From Oegoconia quadripuncta (taxonomy: Eukaryota > Arthropoda > Insecta > Lepidoptera > Autostichidae), in assembly GCA_949316235.1 (NCBI GenBank), contig OX438743.1, positions 35,309,242 to 35,373,241 on the forward strand: a stretch of DNA of 64,000 bases, written 5' to 3'. The position numbers and the translations under genes were made by a program. Numbering within the stretch: position 1 is the stretch's first letter; every line of letters begins with the position of its first letter. The notes beneath the pieces are model-generated. The model was not told where the DNA came from and ran no database searches. It worked only from the letters and a program-made list of their open reading frames with translations. This document shows positions 31,405 to 42,600 of this stretch, one piece after another.

Positions 31405-31681
31405 CCTATTCATCATCCCCACTATAGGACAGATCCTCTCCACATTGGGAAAGTGAATGGACCACAAACCATCGCCCTGTCCCAGCAGTGCGGATTGGTT
31501 AATTTGTGCCAGACTAGTGGCCACGTGACAGTCCCCTGTAGGCCACCGATTTGGCTTAACGACTGTCTTCCATTGATAGGGTTGATTATTTAACGTGCTC
31601 TCCGAAACATGGATACAGTCGTATAAAATGCCATAAGTGGCCACCCATCTAAGGCTTCTTTCTGAAGCGAATGGCGAATGA
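31405..31681 (-). repeat. SINE-5S, slightly degraded
   Basis: The plus strand contains GGCCACCCATCTAAGG, the inverse of the 5S-like CCTTAGATGGGTGGCC. GCCACCGATTTGGCTTAACG (body) and ATCCCCACTATAGGACAGAT (3' end) are also present. Confidence 0.68.
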
Positions 31682-32484
31682 TTTAACCTTCTATTAAAGG
31701 TAATCAATACCACTTTGTAATACTCAAAGAGAAACAGTATCTTGCATATAAATTTTGTTGTACAATCACTGAAAAAAAAATGCTTTTAGGTATGATAAAA
31801 GGTTACTCATGTCATTGGAATGAATAAATGCTTTTAAGGTGAAGTGATACGCAGAGCACGTTTTTTACCCGACGGCCCAAGGAAGGAGGGTAATGTTTTT
31901 GATAGACAAGCCTGACTTTATTGAGGATGCACTCGTACAATTTATACGAATAGAATTTAATCAAATGCAATTCAAAGGGCGGAAATGGAAATGGGTTCTT
32001 TACTTTATTTAAAAAATAGTTCACTATTTCATTGGGACAAAAAACACACTCCACCCACTGAAATGGAAAGGAAGAAGATTATTTTTCATTAAAATAAACT
32101 GCCATTCCAATATTAACTTAAATATTAAGTAAACAACAACTACAGCATGTACAAAATAAATAAAAAGAATTCCTTTTATTTGCAAGAATACAGTCTGTGA
32201 TAGATACCCTTAATAGTATAGTGTGCACATCACATTCCGCCCACGGTCGCATCAAGTACAAACAACAAAATAATTGGCAGCAACGTATGATTCGCAAATT
32301 GGTAAGTGGGAGAAAGTAAACTGATTTATTTAGCGCCTGCTCATTGTGGAAAATTGCGAAATTCGGATTCTGGATGCGATTTCACTTACAGTTACGCGAA
32401 TTTGTAAACAGTAGGGAGGCTAATATTGTGACTGCGCAATCGCTCCTTTGATATTGTGATGTGGAAGTTTTCCATTGATGCCCT
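31682..32484. other. unassigned AT-rich DNA
   Basis: Nothing recognised. Several short frames without motifs. Confidence 0.45.
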
Positions 32485-32545
32485 CTATAAAAAACCGGCC
32501 AAGTGCGATCGGCGCTCAAGCAATGATTGTACAAATAAATTGCTT
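32485..32545 (+). repeat. family L 5' end
   Basis: AAAAACCGGCCAAGTGCGAT then CGGCGCTC is the start typical of a very abundant lepidopteran repeat. It is cut short here. Confidence 0.5.
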
Positions 32546-32696
32546 TAAAGTGTTCAGAGTAATATAAAACGTATAATATTTCTTAATTTTTGTATTTTAA
32601 TTTTAATGTATTTTAATATTTACGTTATATAATAATTACCAACTATAAAATACACTAGAATTGCTACTATTAGTTCAAACCTCATCTACTGGAAGT

Positions 32697-32832
32697 TTGT
32701 AGCTTTACCCTAAGGTTTGCATGGAAGAGATCGCTGTTAGCGATACGGCCGCCTTTTTGTGCGATTAATGATATACGCTTTATTCTTCATGTAGTTTTTG
32801 TTTATTGGGCAATAATTTGATTTGATTTGATT
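32697..32832 (+). repeat. Jockey-like LINE 3' UTR
   Basis: GGTTTGCATGGAAGAGATCG, then the perfect stem ATCGCT (32730-32735)/AGCGAT (32739-32744), then ACGGCCGCC and a (TTTGA)n tail. No coding sequence left. Confidence 0.6.
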
Positions 32833-33014
32833 TCTTCAATCTACGTCTTGATTAAGGTCATGATTCATTTTCTGAATTTTATTGATAAAGTTAAGGGATG
32901 GAAATTTTAAAGCGTTTTTTCGAAGACATGTTACAGAGAAACATTACACAAAGAATTACATAGGTATAATACATTCAATTATATAATTTTTTCCATTAAA
33001 ACCAAAATTCCCTT

Positions 33015-33200
33015 ATTCAAAATTTTACTTAAGTTCTGGTCACTACTCTTAGGTCACCATTTTCTTGGACTTCACCAAATTCCAATTAACCACGTCAAAA
33101 AGTTTCTCAAATACATGGCTGTGACAAACGGACAGATTGACAGATAGGCACCAATGTATTTCCATAAAAGTTCTGTTTTGGTGCGGAATACTAAAATCGT
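33015..33200 (-). repeat. family L fragment
   Basis: GCTGTGACAAACGGACAGAT, then CCATAAAAGTTCTGTTTTGG and GCGGAATACTAAAAT. Order and orientation are as at 25.8 kb. Confidence 0.5.
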
Positions 33201-33509
33201 GACTGAATCGGTTGAGGGATACATATTAAAGATGTTAAATATTTATCAACTCTCCAGTACGACAATAACAGCGATCGAGGTGTCAGCTCGTCCAAGTGGC
33301 TCATGAATGTGAATCATGCCTAGTGCCTACCTCATCTCATACATTCATACATATAAATCCTTAATGTTAGTAGCTTGCTATCATTCACTTGAACAGGGGG
33401 GCCTCTGAAATTAGAATTGAGTGACTGGCTATATACTAATACCTTGAGTCGATGAAGCTGTAATATTTCAGAAGATAGAACAAGGGTATTAAAGATATAT
33501 TTTTTCATA
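33201..33509. other. unassigned DNA
   Basis: Nothing recognised. Confidence 0.45.
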
Positions 33510-33957
33510 TACCGCTGAGTTTTTATACCGTAAGAAAAAAATTTGGGGATATTAGGTCAGTGAAATGGAAGTTATTGGCATAGGTAGTTTAATTTTTTTT
33601 TTTTTTTTCAAAATCATCATCGACGCACGCAGCGGTCCGAGATTGATATGCGAATGGCGGGATTCGTATAGGGTTCCTATCATGCGAATTTTTTTTTATT
33701 TATTTAATTTAATGATGTAATTATGTGGAACAGGCTACAAACGAGACCGTCAAATGACAACGTTTTATTCGATGATGGATTTGAAAAAAAATAAACTACC
33801 AATGCCCATACCTTCTATTTCACTTACCTATTTTTTTTTTTTTTTTAAACTGGTTTCGCGTTTGGCTACAATCTCACCTGATGGACAGTGACGATGTAGA
33901 TGTAGATGTAATATTATGCCTTATCCTTTTCCTTACGGTAAAACAACTCATCTGGTA
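33510..33957. mobile_element. MITE-M copy 4, interrupted by a LINE tail
   Basis: Left arm TACCGCTGAGTTTTTATACC. Centre GAACAGGCTACAAACGAGAC. Right arm ends ACGGTAAAACAACTCATCTG then GTA. TA flanks both sides (33508-33509, 33958-33959). The right arm is split at 33831-33907 by foreign DNA, which accounts for the extra length (448 versus about 350-370 bp). Confidence 0.78.
33831..33907 (-). repeat. LINE 3' tail inserted in MITE-M
   Basis: A T-run then GGTTTCGCGTTTGGCTACAA, TCTCACCTGATGGACAGTGA and CGATGTAGATG. The same sequence directly follows the RT C-terminus at 63.1 kb, so this is a short 5'-truncated LINE insertion of that family. Confidence 0.65.
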
Positions 33958-34157
33958 TAATAAAGGCCATGAACAAAGTAGTAGGTAATAAAGTGATTAC
34001 CTACGACCAAAAAGATTGTACTTACTTAAGGACACTAGTAGATTTCTTAATGCAAAGTATATTTACTAGCTGTAATTCAACTAAGACGTTACCTAGATAA
34101 ACATATGATTCATATAAGACTACGAGATCGAATCATCTGTAGAACAAAGTTACCTAC

Positions 34158-34318
34158 ATAGGCACCGATGGCCTGTGGAGCATTAAAGTTCTCGAATGGA
34201 GACCATACCGGCAAGCGCAGCGTAGGACGTCCACCCACGAGGTTTGACCGGCCGCTCTGGAAATCTATGGGAGAGGCCTATGTTCAGCAGTGGACGTCCA
34301 GTGGCTTGACGATGATAG
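34158..34318 (+). pseudogene. RTE-type LINE 3' end
   Basis: 34168 onward reads MACGALKFSNGDHTGKRSVG, then RPPTRFDRPLWKSMGEAYVQ and QWTSSG. That is the C-terminus of the RTE reverse transcriptase with an internal deletion (the RW-DDLVKVAG block is missing). A TTGACGATGATAG tail follows. The frame stays open by chance beyond the usual end. Confidence 0.75.
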
Positions 34319-34805
34319 TTGTAGAAAATGGCAGCCCAAATGAAAACGTGATGCAATAAATAGCATTCACTATCGTTTTGGTCAATCTTTATGTAAACAG
34401 TTGGCTCTGGTAGCTTTCAATTGGCCAAGTCGGTAACCTATATAGGTAGTGCATAATGCAGTTGATTAGGTCCGTGGGGCGGTGGCGGGCGGACGGCAGC
34501 GCGGGGTCATCGCCCGATAACTTCATTGAGTGTTTATCAACGCAAATATCCATATCTATGCGTGTATATTATAAGTATATAGTAGAGACAATATAATCAT
34601 TTGCCGTCTAATGTCTGTGCAAACTATTTACGGACTCATTTATCTGGCCGTCGACTCTGTTTATTGTATTACAATGAATATGTTTTAGTTATAATGTTAC
34701 TAAAGGAAACACATACGTAAATCGGACAAGTGCGACAGTTCCGTAGATAGTTCAACCTTCACGAGAATCGAGTCGCGAAATATAAATTTGTAAACGCAAT
34801 TCTTT
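34319..34805. other. unassigned DNA
   Basis: 34475-34510 is GC-rich (GGGGCGGTGGCGGGCGGACG). 34715-34750 (AATCGGACAAGTGCGACAGT) may be a family L start. No gene. Confidence 0.4.
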
Positions 34806-35057
34806 TTATGTGATGTAAGTACACAAAAAGTTTAAAAAAAATACGAAGTAAATAAAAGTAAAGCTAAACTTAAGGAAGAAAACATCAGCTAGACCTCCCA
34901 TTTGGGGCATACCTCGCTGAACAGCTAGACCAAGACGTTGAGCGAGGTACGCGCCAGCCCGTGGATCACACGAGGCCAGAACCATCTCTACAGCAAAACC
35001 CAGAAACTCATGGTTACCGAGTAACAATTTGATGGAATTGTGAATGCAATCGTTCAA
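34806..35057 (-). pseudogene. retroelement ORF remnant
   Basis: An 83-codon frame containing GNHEFLGFAVEMVLASCDPR then AGAYLAQRLGLAVQRG. The DPRAG--LAQR--LA-QRG pattern is one I associate with C-terminal regions of lepidopteran retroelement proteins, followed here by low-complexity Phe-rich sequence. The family assignment is tentative. Confidence 0.35.
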
Positions 35058-35445
35058 AAAGTTCCCGATTAGTTTACGATATTTGAATTCGACTTAGGGA
35101 GTTATTTAAAATTTCCCATGACTAACCGCGATGATACACAACGGCTCATCACCCCTTCTAAGTGCAACAGTAATGTTTAAAATACCGGTCATTTGTGAAT
35201 GGATTCATATGAAAAAAACCAACCCCTCATCGGAGTCCCATGCGGGTCGCGTGAACCGCGCGTGTCTCACATAATACGCAAATTCAAACACAATAGACCG
35301 CTTACACACTCGAAACCCATTCCACTATTAGTGTGTAAGTTTTTAAATGTTTTAAAGGGGTCTATTTATATTTTGGGAATGTGTGAAAGATCAAGACTCA
35401 ATTACATAAACAATTTGCATTAACTAAAGTACAGTCTCATGGATA
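35058..35445. other. unassigned DNA
   Basis: A 74-codon frame (35199-35423) without motifs. Nothing else. Confidence 0.45.
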
Positions 35446-35990
35446 AATAAATACTTTGGAGACTTACACCAATTATCTAGATCCAAATCAGACAAAGCCT
35501 GTGCTATGGGTACTTGAAAAAGCATCTTTCAACACATCCCCACTGCTGGGGCACAGCCTTCTCTCACTGGGAGAGGGTGCGGTCCATAATCGCACTATGG
35601 GGGTCTAGTGCGGATTTGTGTCAAACTAATGGCCACCTGACAGTTAGTGTTCTTAATCCGCCCCTATGTAGGCCACGGACTTGGCTTAACGACTGCCTTC
35701 AATTGAAAACAACCGGAATCGACAATTTAAAGTGCCCTCCGAAGCAAGAAAGCAGTCGTATTAAAATGCCACTAGTGGTCACCCCTCCAAGGACGGACCG
35801 CGACAGACATTCCTTAGCTTCGCTAAACGAAAACGAATAGCGAATGCGCCTGCGCCATGAATGCTTCAAAAAGCATAAACAAACAATTGAGTGATGATTC
35901 CAGAATTACTGTTTGTATTCGCATACAAACACTTAGGTACCCCTTGCGGGAATCGAATCTGTGATTTGTTTCGTAGGCGCAGGGTTTAAT
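35446..35990 (-). repeat. SINE-C split by a SINE-5S insertion
   Basis: 35446-35525 is the inverted 3' part (ACTTACACCAATTATCTAGA). 35868-35990 is the rest, with an eroded B box in GCGGGAATCGAATCTG. The two parts are separated by SINE-5S at 35526-35867 and join correctly when one copy of the target repeat is removed. Confidence 0.65.
35526..35867 (-). repeat. SINE-5S, full-length with TSDs
   Basis: Flanked by AAAAAGCAT at 35517-35525 and 35868-35876. On the minus strand the head reads GCGAAGCTAAGGAATGTC, then CGCGGTCCGTCCTTGG and AGGGGTGACCAC. It follows the 5S rRNA internal control region (AAGTTAAGCAAC, then GCGCGGTCAGTACTTGG, then ATGGGTGACC). The body and GCTGTGCCCCAGCAGTGGGG 3' end follow. 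This is the clearest 5S-like head in the window. Confidence 0.85.
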
Positions 35991-36932
35991 CATCAAATTG
36001 GAGTTAAAATAATAACTTTATTACCAAAAAGTTTACGTTTTTCTTATCATCTAAATTTAGTCAGTTAATGTGTATTCCAATAATATAGCCCTGTTGTCGA
36101 CCTAGGCTCAAAAACCTATATTTCAGCGTACAGTGCCTTTCCCCATAGGACAGTATCACCAGCCGTAATCATTACTAAAAACTTTTAAAATATAATTATT
36201 AACATGTTCAGGGACACAACTCAACCCTCGACATTACAACAATACAATTCTATTGTGTCTGATGCGATATCCCAAAACGTGTCAAAAATAATAAAAACTG
36301 AAATTAATTAAGAATTATATAAATATGTGGTAAATGATAAGTATAGACACGTGTACGTGTTTTGTGAGTGTATGTGTTAGTGTGTATGTGGGGGTATGCG
36401 TGTTTGTGTGCCTTGTGGGTGTGTGCATGCATGTGTGAATATAGGTACAAGGCCCTAATTTATTAGTACCAATCCATTGAGCACGTCTATATAGATTTAT
36501 GTTTACAAAAATAAAATAAAAAACAAACCGTTCGGCGAAAAGTACAAAATAAAGAATTGTAGGAGGTTCGGTTTATTATTATTGTTTTAAAAAATTGTTA
36601 TTTGGATTTGAATCTACACAATCTTGTATTCAATATTGATACGAGCATCCCTAAAAAGGCATATGCAGGTATTTTACCGAATCGTTACAGACAAATTGTC
36701 CGGAACGATGTCGCATCGACAAATCAAAGGGTGCAGCCGCGGTACTCACTAACCGACCCCAGAGGTTTCCATATTGTGCCATAATAAAAGTATTTATTAT
36801 ATCGGGTCACAGCAGAACACTACAAGCCGCAGAGGTGGGTCACAACGTAAAAATTAGCTTCTTAGGACATATCATAACATTAACCATCACACATTATACC
36901 GGAATGGAGCGGGTCATGTTATATCATGTATG
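35991..36932. other. unassigned DNA with TG-rich tract
   Basis: 36345-36435 is a degenerate TG-rich tract (GTGTATGTGGGGGTATGCGT). 36602-36784 is an open frame without known motifs, followed by AATAAAAG. No gene called. Confidence 0.45.
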
Positions 36933-37081
36933 TACAGTCGGCGTCATAGTTATTCAATCATACCCTCTTTCCAGATTATCAATTTAGAGAAATGCAGATG
37001 ACACAAAAAATAAAAAAGTCTGCAGGCCGCTATTACTCATATAAAATAGTCCTGTGGAACTAATTATGGAGGTGACTGTAC
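36933..37081. mobile_element. MITE-H copy 2
   Basis: The left end GTACAGTCGGCGTCATAGTT and the inverted right end GTACAGTCACCTCCATAATT match at most positions. The total is about 149 bp. Related ends are at 30.5 kb. Confidence 0.5.
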
Positions 37082-37797
37082 ACGGATACGTCTCGTCCCA
37101 CCTCGCCACGGCCAGACATATATGCCTATACTTTACTGTTTCTTTGTGTAATAGAATGTACATTACAAATAATAAATACTTCTTTCGCACATTTCTGGGT
37201 TCATCAGTTTAGACAGAGACAGACATACCTTATTTTCCCTTCAGCTCCGTAACGGTTTGAAGCCAACAACCCCCTCATTAGCGGGCCAATGCTGTGTTCA
37301 ATTGATAAGTGAATACGTTAACCTTTGTTCCTTAAGGTGGGTTCGACCGTTGATTGAAGCTAACCCTCATTCCCGTTATATTTATAAAATAAATAAGTAC
37401 TAAGTAGTACTACCATACCCTACATCAAGATTCTAGGTATACTCAGAAATTTCGCCTTTGCGTACTACTCTCAAAACGCACGAATAGATCATTATAATCT
37501 ATTCCAGATGAATATGTAATTCCGTAACTTGGGCATGTACCTGTCAACCTCCAAACGTATCGAAATTTTTCATGGGATTACATCAAAAGCGAAACAGAGA
37601 TCTACTAATTCGCGACAAACTAATATTTGCAGTTAATTTCATATATTCTACATGTAAATAACTACATAAGTAAGTTTGTCAGTTCCAAAAGTTTATCTGG
37701 ATTTGAAATTATTCTGATTTTCCCATTTATTTCTTCACTTTTGACTCACAAGACCTCCTTTCATGTCAAATTTCTAGATTATTGGCCTCAAGTACCA
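37082..37797. other. unassigned DNA
   Basis: Nothing recognised. Confidence 0.45.
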
Positions 37798-37893
37798 TAC
37801 TCAAGACCATACCGCACTAGGCCCGTGTGGTGGGTTGAGAGGAGGCTGTGCCCCAACAGTAGGGACGTATAAGGCTGATGATGATGAGGCCCC
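37798..37893 (+). repeat. SINE-5S 3' end with GATGATGATGA tail
   Basis: GAGAGGAGGCTGTGCCCCAA then CAGTAGGGACGTATAAGGC and TGATGATGATGA. It shows the native 3' tail on the sense strand. Confidence 0.65.
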
Positions 37894-37894
37894 G

Positions 37895-37994
37895 GACCTT
37901 ACTATTCGATATTATTTCAAGTCGAGCCGTTTTCGGAAAACCCACCTGGACAAACAGACGGACAACAAAGTCCTCTTTTATATTTTGAGGTAGA
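37895..37994 (-). repeat. family L fragment
   Basis: TTTCAAGTCGAGCCGTTTTC then CTGGACAAACAGACGGACAA and TCTTTTATATTTTGAG. A degraded relation to the 25.8 kb copy. Confidence 0.35.
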
Positions 37995-38492
37995 TATTAA
38001 CAATAGAAGGTATTTTCAACTATGGAATACACTTCTACAATTCACTTTTACGGTAGGGCCGTTGAGGTTTGACAGCCTATACTCATGGAAAAGGAAGGAA
38101 AAACGTATCAGAAGTTAATTAATTCCGCGTTGTGCCACGAGCCTATATTAGATTACATATTGTTCATACACCATATTGAACTTAAAATATTCGATTATAA
38201 ATCAGTGACGTAAAACTCAAGTACCTGGGTATTACACGACAACTTACGTACACTTTGATACACGTAATGCGTTCTATTTAGTCTCGTGTAGCTTCCGTGT
38301 ACACGTAATTGCAGTGGCAGTGCGTCCACATTGTATCGACAAAACATATAAAAATATATTTAATGTCGCACCCGCAGCGATTGATGAGAGCAGGTTCTGT
38401 TAATCATCAGTTATCCATCACAGAGCATCATTCTTTGGTAATTATCTAACACATATAACAATGTTATTCTGTACTATTGTAACTGTGAATTC
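37995..38492. other. unassigned DNA
   Basis: Nothing recognised. Confidence 0.45.
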
Positions 38493-38615
38493 TTTCTTTA
38501 ATTAGGCTGCGGTCCAAGTTAATGGTGTTACATAGTGCATTGTCTACTTTCAGTAGGCACCGTGCAGATTACCACTGTTGATCCTGGATTACAGGATTTA
38601 CGGTAGGAGGAATAC
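38493..38615 (+). repeat. dispersed repeat family F
   Basis: TTCTTTAATTAGGCTGCGGT then CCAAG, and TACCACTGTTGATCCTGG. Parallel to 48093-48195. Confidence 0.5.
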
Positions 38616-38629
38616 AAAGGCAAGATCTG

Positions 38630-38955
38630 CACTATTGTGAACAGGAACGTGAAGCTCATAAGAAAGCTCAAGGTCACACAATGAGCGGTGGAGAGGGCGA
38701 TGCTCGGTGTTTCACTACGTAATCGAAGATAATAGAAGAAAGAAAGTCACCAACACATAGCCCAGCGGATAAGTAAGTTGATCAGTGGAACACATAGAAA
38801 TGACGGGTGGTGGGGCATTGAAGGTCTAGAAACAACAAAACAAAAATAAACAACATTGAAGGAATAGGAAAAAGCCGCGTCCAATCAGTCGCTCAGGAAA
38901 TCTATGGGCTCCTCCATATGTTCAGCAGTGGACGACCTATGATATGACAATGATC
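38630..38955 (+). pseudogene. RTE-type LINE, broken C-terminal region
   Basis: The DNA reads RKLKVTQ, stop, AVERAMLGVSLRN, then a frameshifted KVTNIAQRISK- and the 3' end CCATATGTTCAGCAGTGGAC. It parallels the better frame at 54537-54719. Several stops and frameshifts, and the middle is partly deleted. Confidence 0.65.
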
Positions 38956-39139
38956 ATGACTATACTATTTGTTTGTATGCCTCAGTGTAATAAATAATAT
39001 AAACACATTGGTAGAGAAGAAATCTCACATTGGTTTACTATGATCACGTCGAGATTAGGATTGTGTTTCGGAATTGATTCAAACACATATTACAGCTCAT
39101 AAAAGTCCACTGGTGCACATAAGTAAGCCTTTTCCATCG

Positions 39140-39305
39140 CTTTCCATGGGCAGATTTACCTTAATCACCATGCGGGGCAGACTGGTTAACGATTGTAGAT
39201 TTTTTGGGAGGTCCACACCAATGAAGCTGCTGCTCATCATTAGTGTATGCTGTTACGACACCCACGAGAAGAGATGGTTCAGTGCATGTTATTCTGCACT
39301 CTTCG
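39140..39305 (-). repeat. family E
   Basis: TTAATCACCATGCGGGGCAG, CCACACCAATGAAGCTGC and CACCCACGAGAAGAGATGGT in the same order as 27.9 kb. Confidence 0.5.
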
Positions 39306-39834
39306 TAAGTAAACTACATCGACAAAAATTCAAGAATGAAAATGTAAATCTTACTTTTTCCCATTTTCCTATAAATATTACCGAACTTGTACTTTCACTG
39401 TTATTCTTAGCATTTTAATTAAACGCATAACTAACTAATGGCTATCGAAATCCCACGCCGCTCCCATGGCATCAATCTTCCCTGTTTTGATTTCTCCATT
39501 AAAGGCAGATTGCTAAAATTTTCTCTGTAACTGAATATAAGACGTATTTTGCTCGTCACAGGGATGATTTTACTTCACAGTTGCATACGTGAGATAAAAA
39601 ATACGTTAATGTTCTGTTCACGAAGAACCCGCATATTTTGCCCTTACACGGAGATTAAACTCGATAGTTAGGGGCGTCACACCCCACCTAATCAACGGTT
39701 GAAGTACTATCAACATATGACAAATTCTGTTAACAATCTATAATGGATTCACGAGATTCGTTATCCACTTACTATAGCACTCCCACGAAACCTAAGTAGT
39801 TAATTGATGACGCAGGGAAAATTCAAATATCCCT
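39306..39834. other. unassigned DNA
   Basis: Nothing recognised. Confidence 0.45.
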
Positions 39835-40070
39835 ATTCAAAACAATATCTGAGTAATCATTTTTAGGGTTGAATACCTGATGTTGGAAAAACGGAACTCT
39901 TATGGGATCATTTTGTCGGTCGTCTATCTGCCTGTGTGTCAAGGTCCTTTTTCTCAGAAACGGCGGGGGGTTTCAAGTTGAAATTAATATCGAATACTAA
40001 GGTCTTCGGTCTCGCGTAATGTAATAAAAAGATACGGCATTTCAAAGTTTATTTTCATATGAAAAGTCTC
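39835..40070 (+). repeat. family L
   Basis: AACGGAACTCTTATGGGATC, then TGTCGGTCGTCTATCTGCCT and CTCAGAAACGGCGGGG. The order is as in the abundant lepidopteran repeat with a GGAACCCT...CTGTCCGTCTGTC core. Confidence 0.5.
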
Positions 40071-41367
40071 ACCGATAGAACAACAAAACCTTATATAGAT
40101 AGAGTACTTCCCGGGGCCATACAATCTGGAATTTAGGAATAAATATGAAAATCAAAGACAAACTCATATTTAGTGTTATTAATATATCGTCAAGAACTAA
40201 ACACATATTTCAATTTGTTTGTTTAAAAAATTGTTTGTCAATGGTGATGTTTATGACATGCTCAGGGCATAAAAGCTACTCGCACTTGACCGTCTTTTTT
40301 AATTCAACATTGAATTATAAGAAACAAAAACTTGAACTACAAAGTGAAACAATTAAAGTATATTTAATTATGAATATGTTATATAATTTATTATTATAAC
40401 TGGTTGTCTACATAAAACTCTTGCGCGTCGCTTATCTTGGCGAAATCAATATGGTAATTGTGAGTGAGCGCCCGCCAACCGTCACTGTATAAAAACATGA
40501 CTTCAAACTTGTGGGGAGCCGCGACGTTTATGAACTACCCGCATAAGAGTTATTAGCGGTACGCCAATTTAGCCACGCTTCCCCTTGTGAGTTATTTAAA
40601 ACGAGAGGGTGTCGCACCCAACAGAAATGAATCAACAATTTATAGTTAATTGTTCCTAGGTTATTGTAAATTAATCTCATAATATAGTTAATAATAAAAA
40701 GTTACCAGGAACAAAGCAACTACTCATTAAATATCTAGACGACAAAGAAAAACCTTTTGTCTGGCCTGGGAAACTGAGGATCGATCGCAGGGAAGCCATA
40801 CCTAATGTAGAGCTGGCTCTTAATAGTGACGTGCAGTCAGCCACAATGTCGACAATACGGGGTTCTTAAAATATGCGAAAGCTGAGTTCTCAGCAAGTCT
40901 AAGTATTTATATAACTTTTATTCTATGATTTTTTAACCATTCAAAATAATTATACTTACTTTTTATTTCAACCATGCACGTCCAATTTATTTGGTTTCAA
41001 CGTTAATTCGTGAGTGCCATAGTGCTATATATAAAATACTATAAATAAAAGGATCACCATAAAAAATATAAAATGAGCCGTTCTTGTTTTGCATTGTGCT
41101 TGTAAAATCGAGAGTATGGAAGCTGTCTAAATTTAGCTAATTCGCGTGCATGTAAGCGCAAGTCACGTACAAACAAAGAACGACCGACCACCCCCTGGCA
41201 CTTTCCAGGAACACTTTGAGCATATTTAATTCACACCTTCCTCCCAGTTTTTAGCCATGTCCTGTCGCTCATTTGCGGTAGTTTCAAACGACAAGGTAGT
41301 TATCACGTTCTGGTAGCTAGAGTTTGAATCCGGGACCTACAAGCGTAAACTTCCACTCCGCCTTTAA
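40071..41367. other. unassigned DNA
   Basis: 40145-40399 is an AT-rich 84-codon frame without motifs. 41305-41365 may be the inverted head of another SINE-like element (TTTGAATCCGGGACCTAC). No gene. Confidence 0.4.
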
Positions 41368-41673
41368 CCGCCTCCGTGGCTCAATGTATACAACGTTGGG
41401 TTTACGATTCGGAGGTCGTGGTACATGTTTAAGTACTCGGTTTGGTTGGTGGTAGGGCATTTTAAATGTCCGCCTGGCTAGCTACCACCATCTTATCTAA
41501 ATCTGCCGCCAAGCAACAATGTTAATAGCATTGTTGTGTTCCGGTTGTCAGAGATAAGATAGCCAGTCCCCCAAATGTGTTGGGGTTTCCGGGTCAGTAG
41601 GCTTCCACCATCGATCTCATCTTCACTTAACATCAGGTGTGATTGAGGTCAAGTACCAACCTGCTTAAAAAAA
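41368..41673 (+). repeat. SINE-A, B box deleted
   Basis: CCGCCTCCGTGGCTCAATGT head present. The GGTTCGATCCCC box is missing (GGAGGTCGTGGTACATGTTT). The body, the CCCCAA/TTGGGG hairpin and the end are intact. The deletion would disable its Pol III promoter. Confidence 0.88.
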
Positions 41674-42104
41674 CTTCCATTCATGACTATCTGTAAAATT
41701 ATATATGAACACTAAGATCCTTTCAATTTATACCCCTTATCCTTCCATCAGTTTTCCTTATTGAGCGGCAGATTCTCAGGAGGAGAACTTTGGAACTCCA
41801 CCCGAACAACTCCCATCACGGAAAACTTTTTTAGTTAACCTCGAGATCCGACAGCCCCAAGACATCCAGGTAGATGGCGGTGTTACAATCCTACCATTTT
41901 CCCGTGGATGACTTTACTCGGACTTTAATTTAAAAATTAAAATTTAAAAATTTAAAGATTATGTCAAAATAACATTCGCAAAAAAGGGTTATTATAAAAT
42001 TAGTGACTATATACCTGAATGACAAACACGCTTGGTGTACTTCGACCAGCTCCCCAAAATTATAAAATTGTATTAGTTATATAGGTACTTTATTTAAAAA
42101 AAAA
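41674..42104. other. unassigned DNA
   Basis: Nothing recognised. Confidence 0.45.
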
Positions 42105-42235
42105 AGAACAACAATGATCCTGTGGGTTTCTTGCGCCGCTTCTTTTCCCACAGATGAATTCCCTTTCCGAAGCGGTAGTAGCTTGGACATACCGACAGAC
42201 AGATAAATGCAATAAACTTTTTTTATTTCCAGTAG
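42105..42235 (+). repeat. LINE 3' UTR
   Basis: GGGTTTCTTGCGCCGCTTCT, TTCCCACAGATG and CCGAAGCGGTAGTAGCTTGG, then GCAATAAACTTTTTTTATTT. It has the same layout as the Jockey-like UTR near 0.9 kb (TTTCTTGC, then GNNCTTCTC, then CAGTAGCTT). Confidence 0.55.
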
Positions 42236-42359
42236 ATTTAAATTGACATTCAACAAATGATATCATGTATCTTACGTTGAAATAAATGCTTGAAGAAGTT
42301 GAAGTTGACTACCTCTCCACCATCGGATCTAGATGATGCTAAATAGGACCCGGACGGGG

Positions 42360-42600
42360 GTAAGCCGGTGTTATGTCAACCATAACCTCTTGTTGTTTTT
42401 GTTGGAACAAATGGAATTTCAAAGACTCGCCGGAATGCGACTGCGATGCGCCGAAGCAGACGGTTGCCCATATTATGGATGAGTACTCCGGTATGCCTTT
42501 ACCCGGCGGCTTGGGCGAACTCAATAAACTTTCTTCAGTGGCTCGGTGTGGTGGAAGGGAATCAGACCTCGGTCATTTATTTATATCAGGATGAATAACT
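42360..42600 (+). pseudogene. LINE reverse transcriptase C-terminal zinc-knuckle region
   Basis: Frame 42373-42594 contains FKDSPECDCDAPKQTVAHIM, then PGGLGELNKLSS. The C-x-C-x(7)-H-like motif with PGG is typical of the extreme C-terminus of some animal non-LTR RT proteins. It is truncated before and drifts after residue about 58. Confidence 0.55.

Noticed and set aside
31357..31713. 118-codon minus-strand frame
   Set aside because: It runs through a SINE-5S copy and has no domain. It is a chance frame in repeat DNA.
35514..35840. 108-codon plus-strand frame
   Set aside because: It lies inside the SINE-5S insertion at 35526-35867.
36345..36435. Telomeric or satellite array
   Set aside because: The tract is only a degenerate TG-rich microsatellite. 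The insect telomere unit TTAGG is not repeated here.
39074..39418. 114-codon plus-strand frame
   Set aside because: It is mostly the antisense of a family E repeat followed by AT-rich DNA, with no protein motif.
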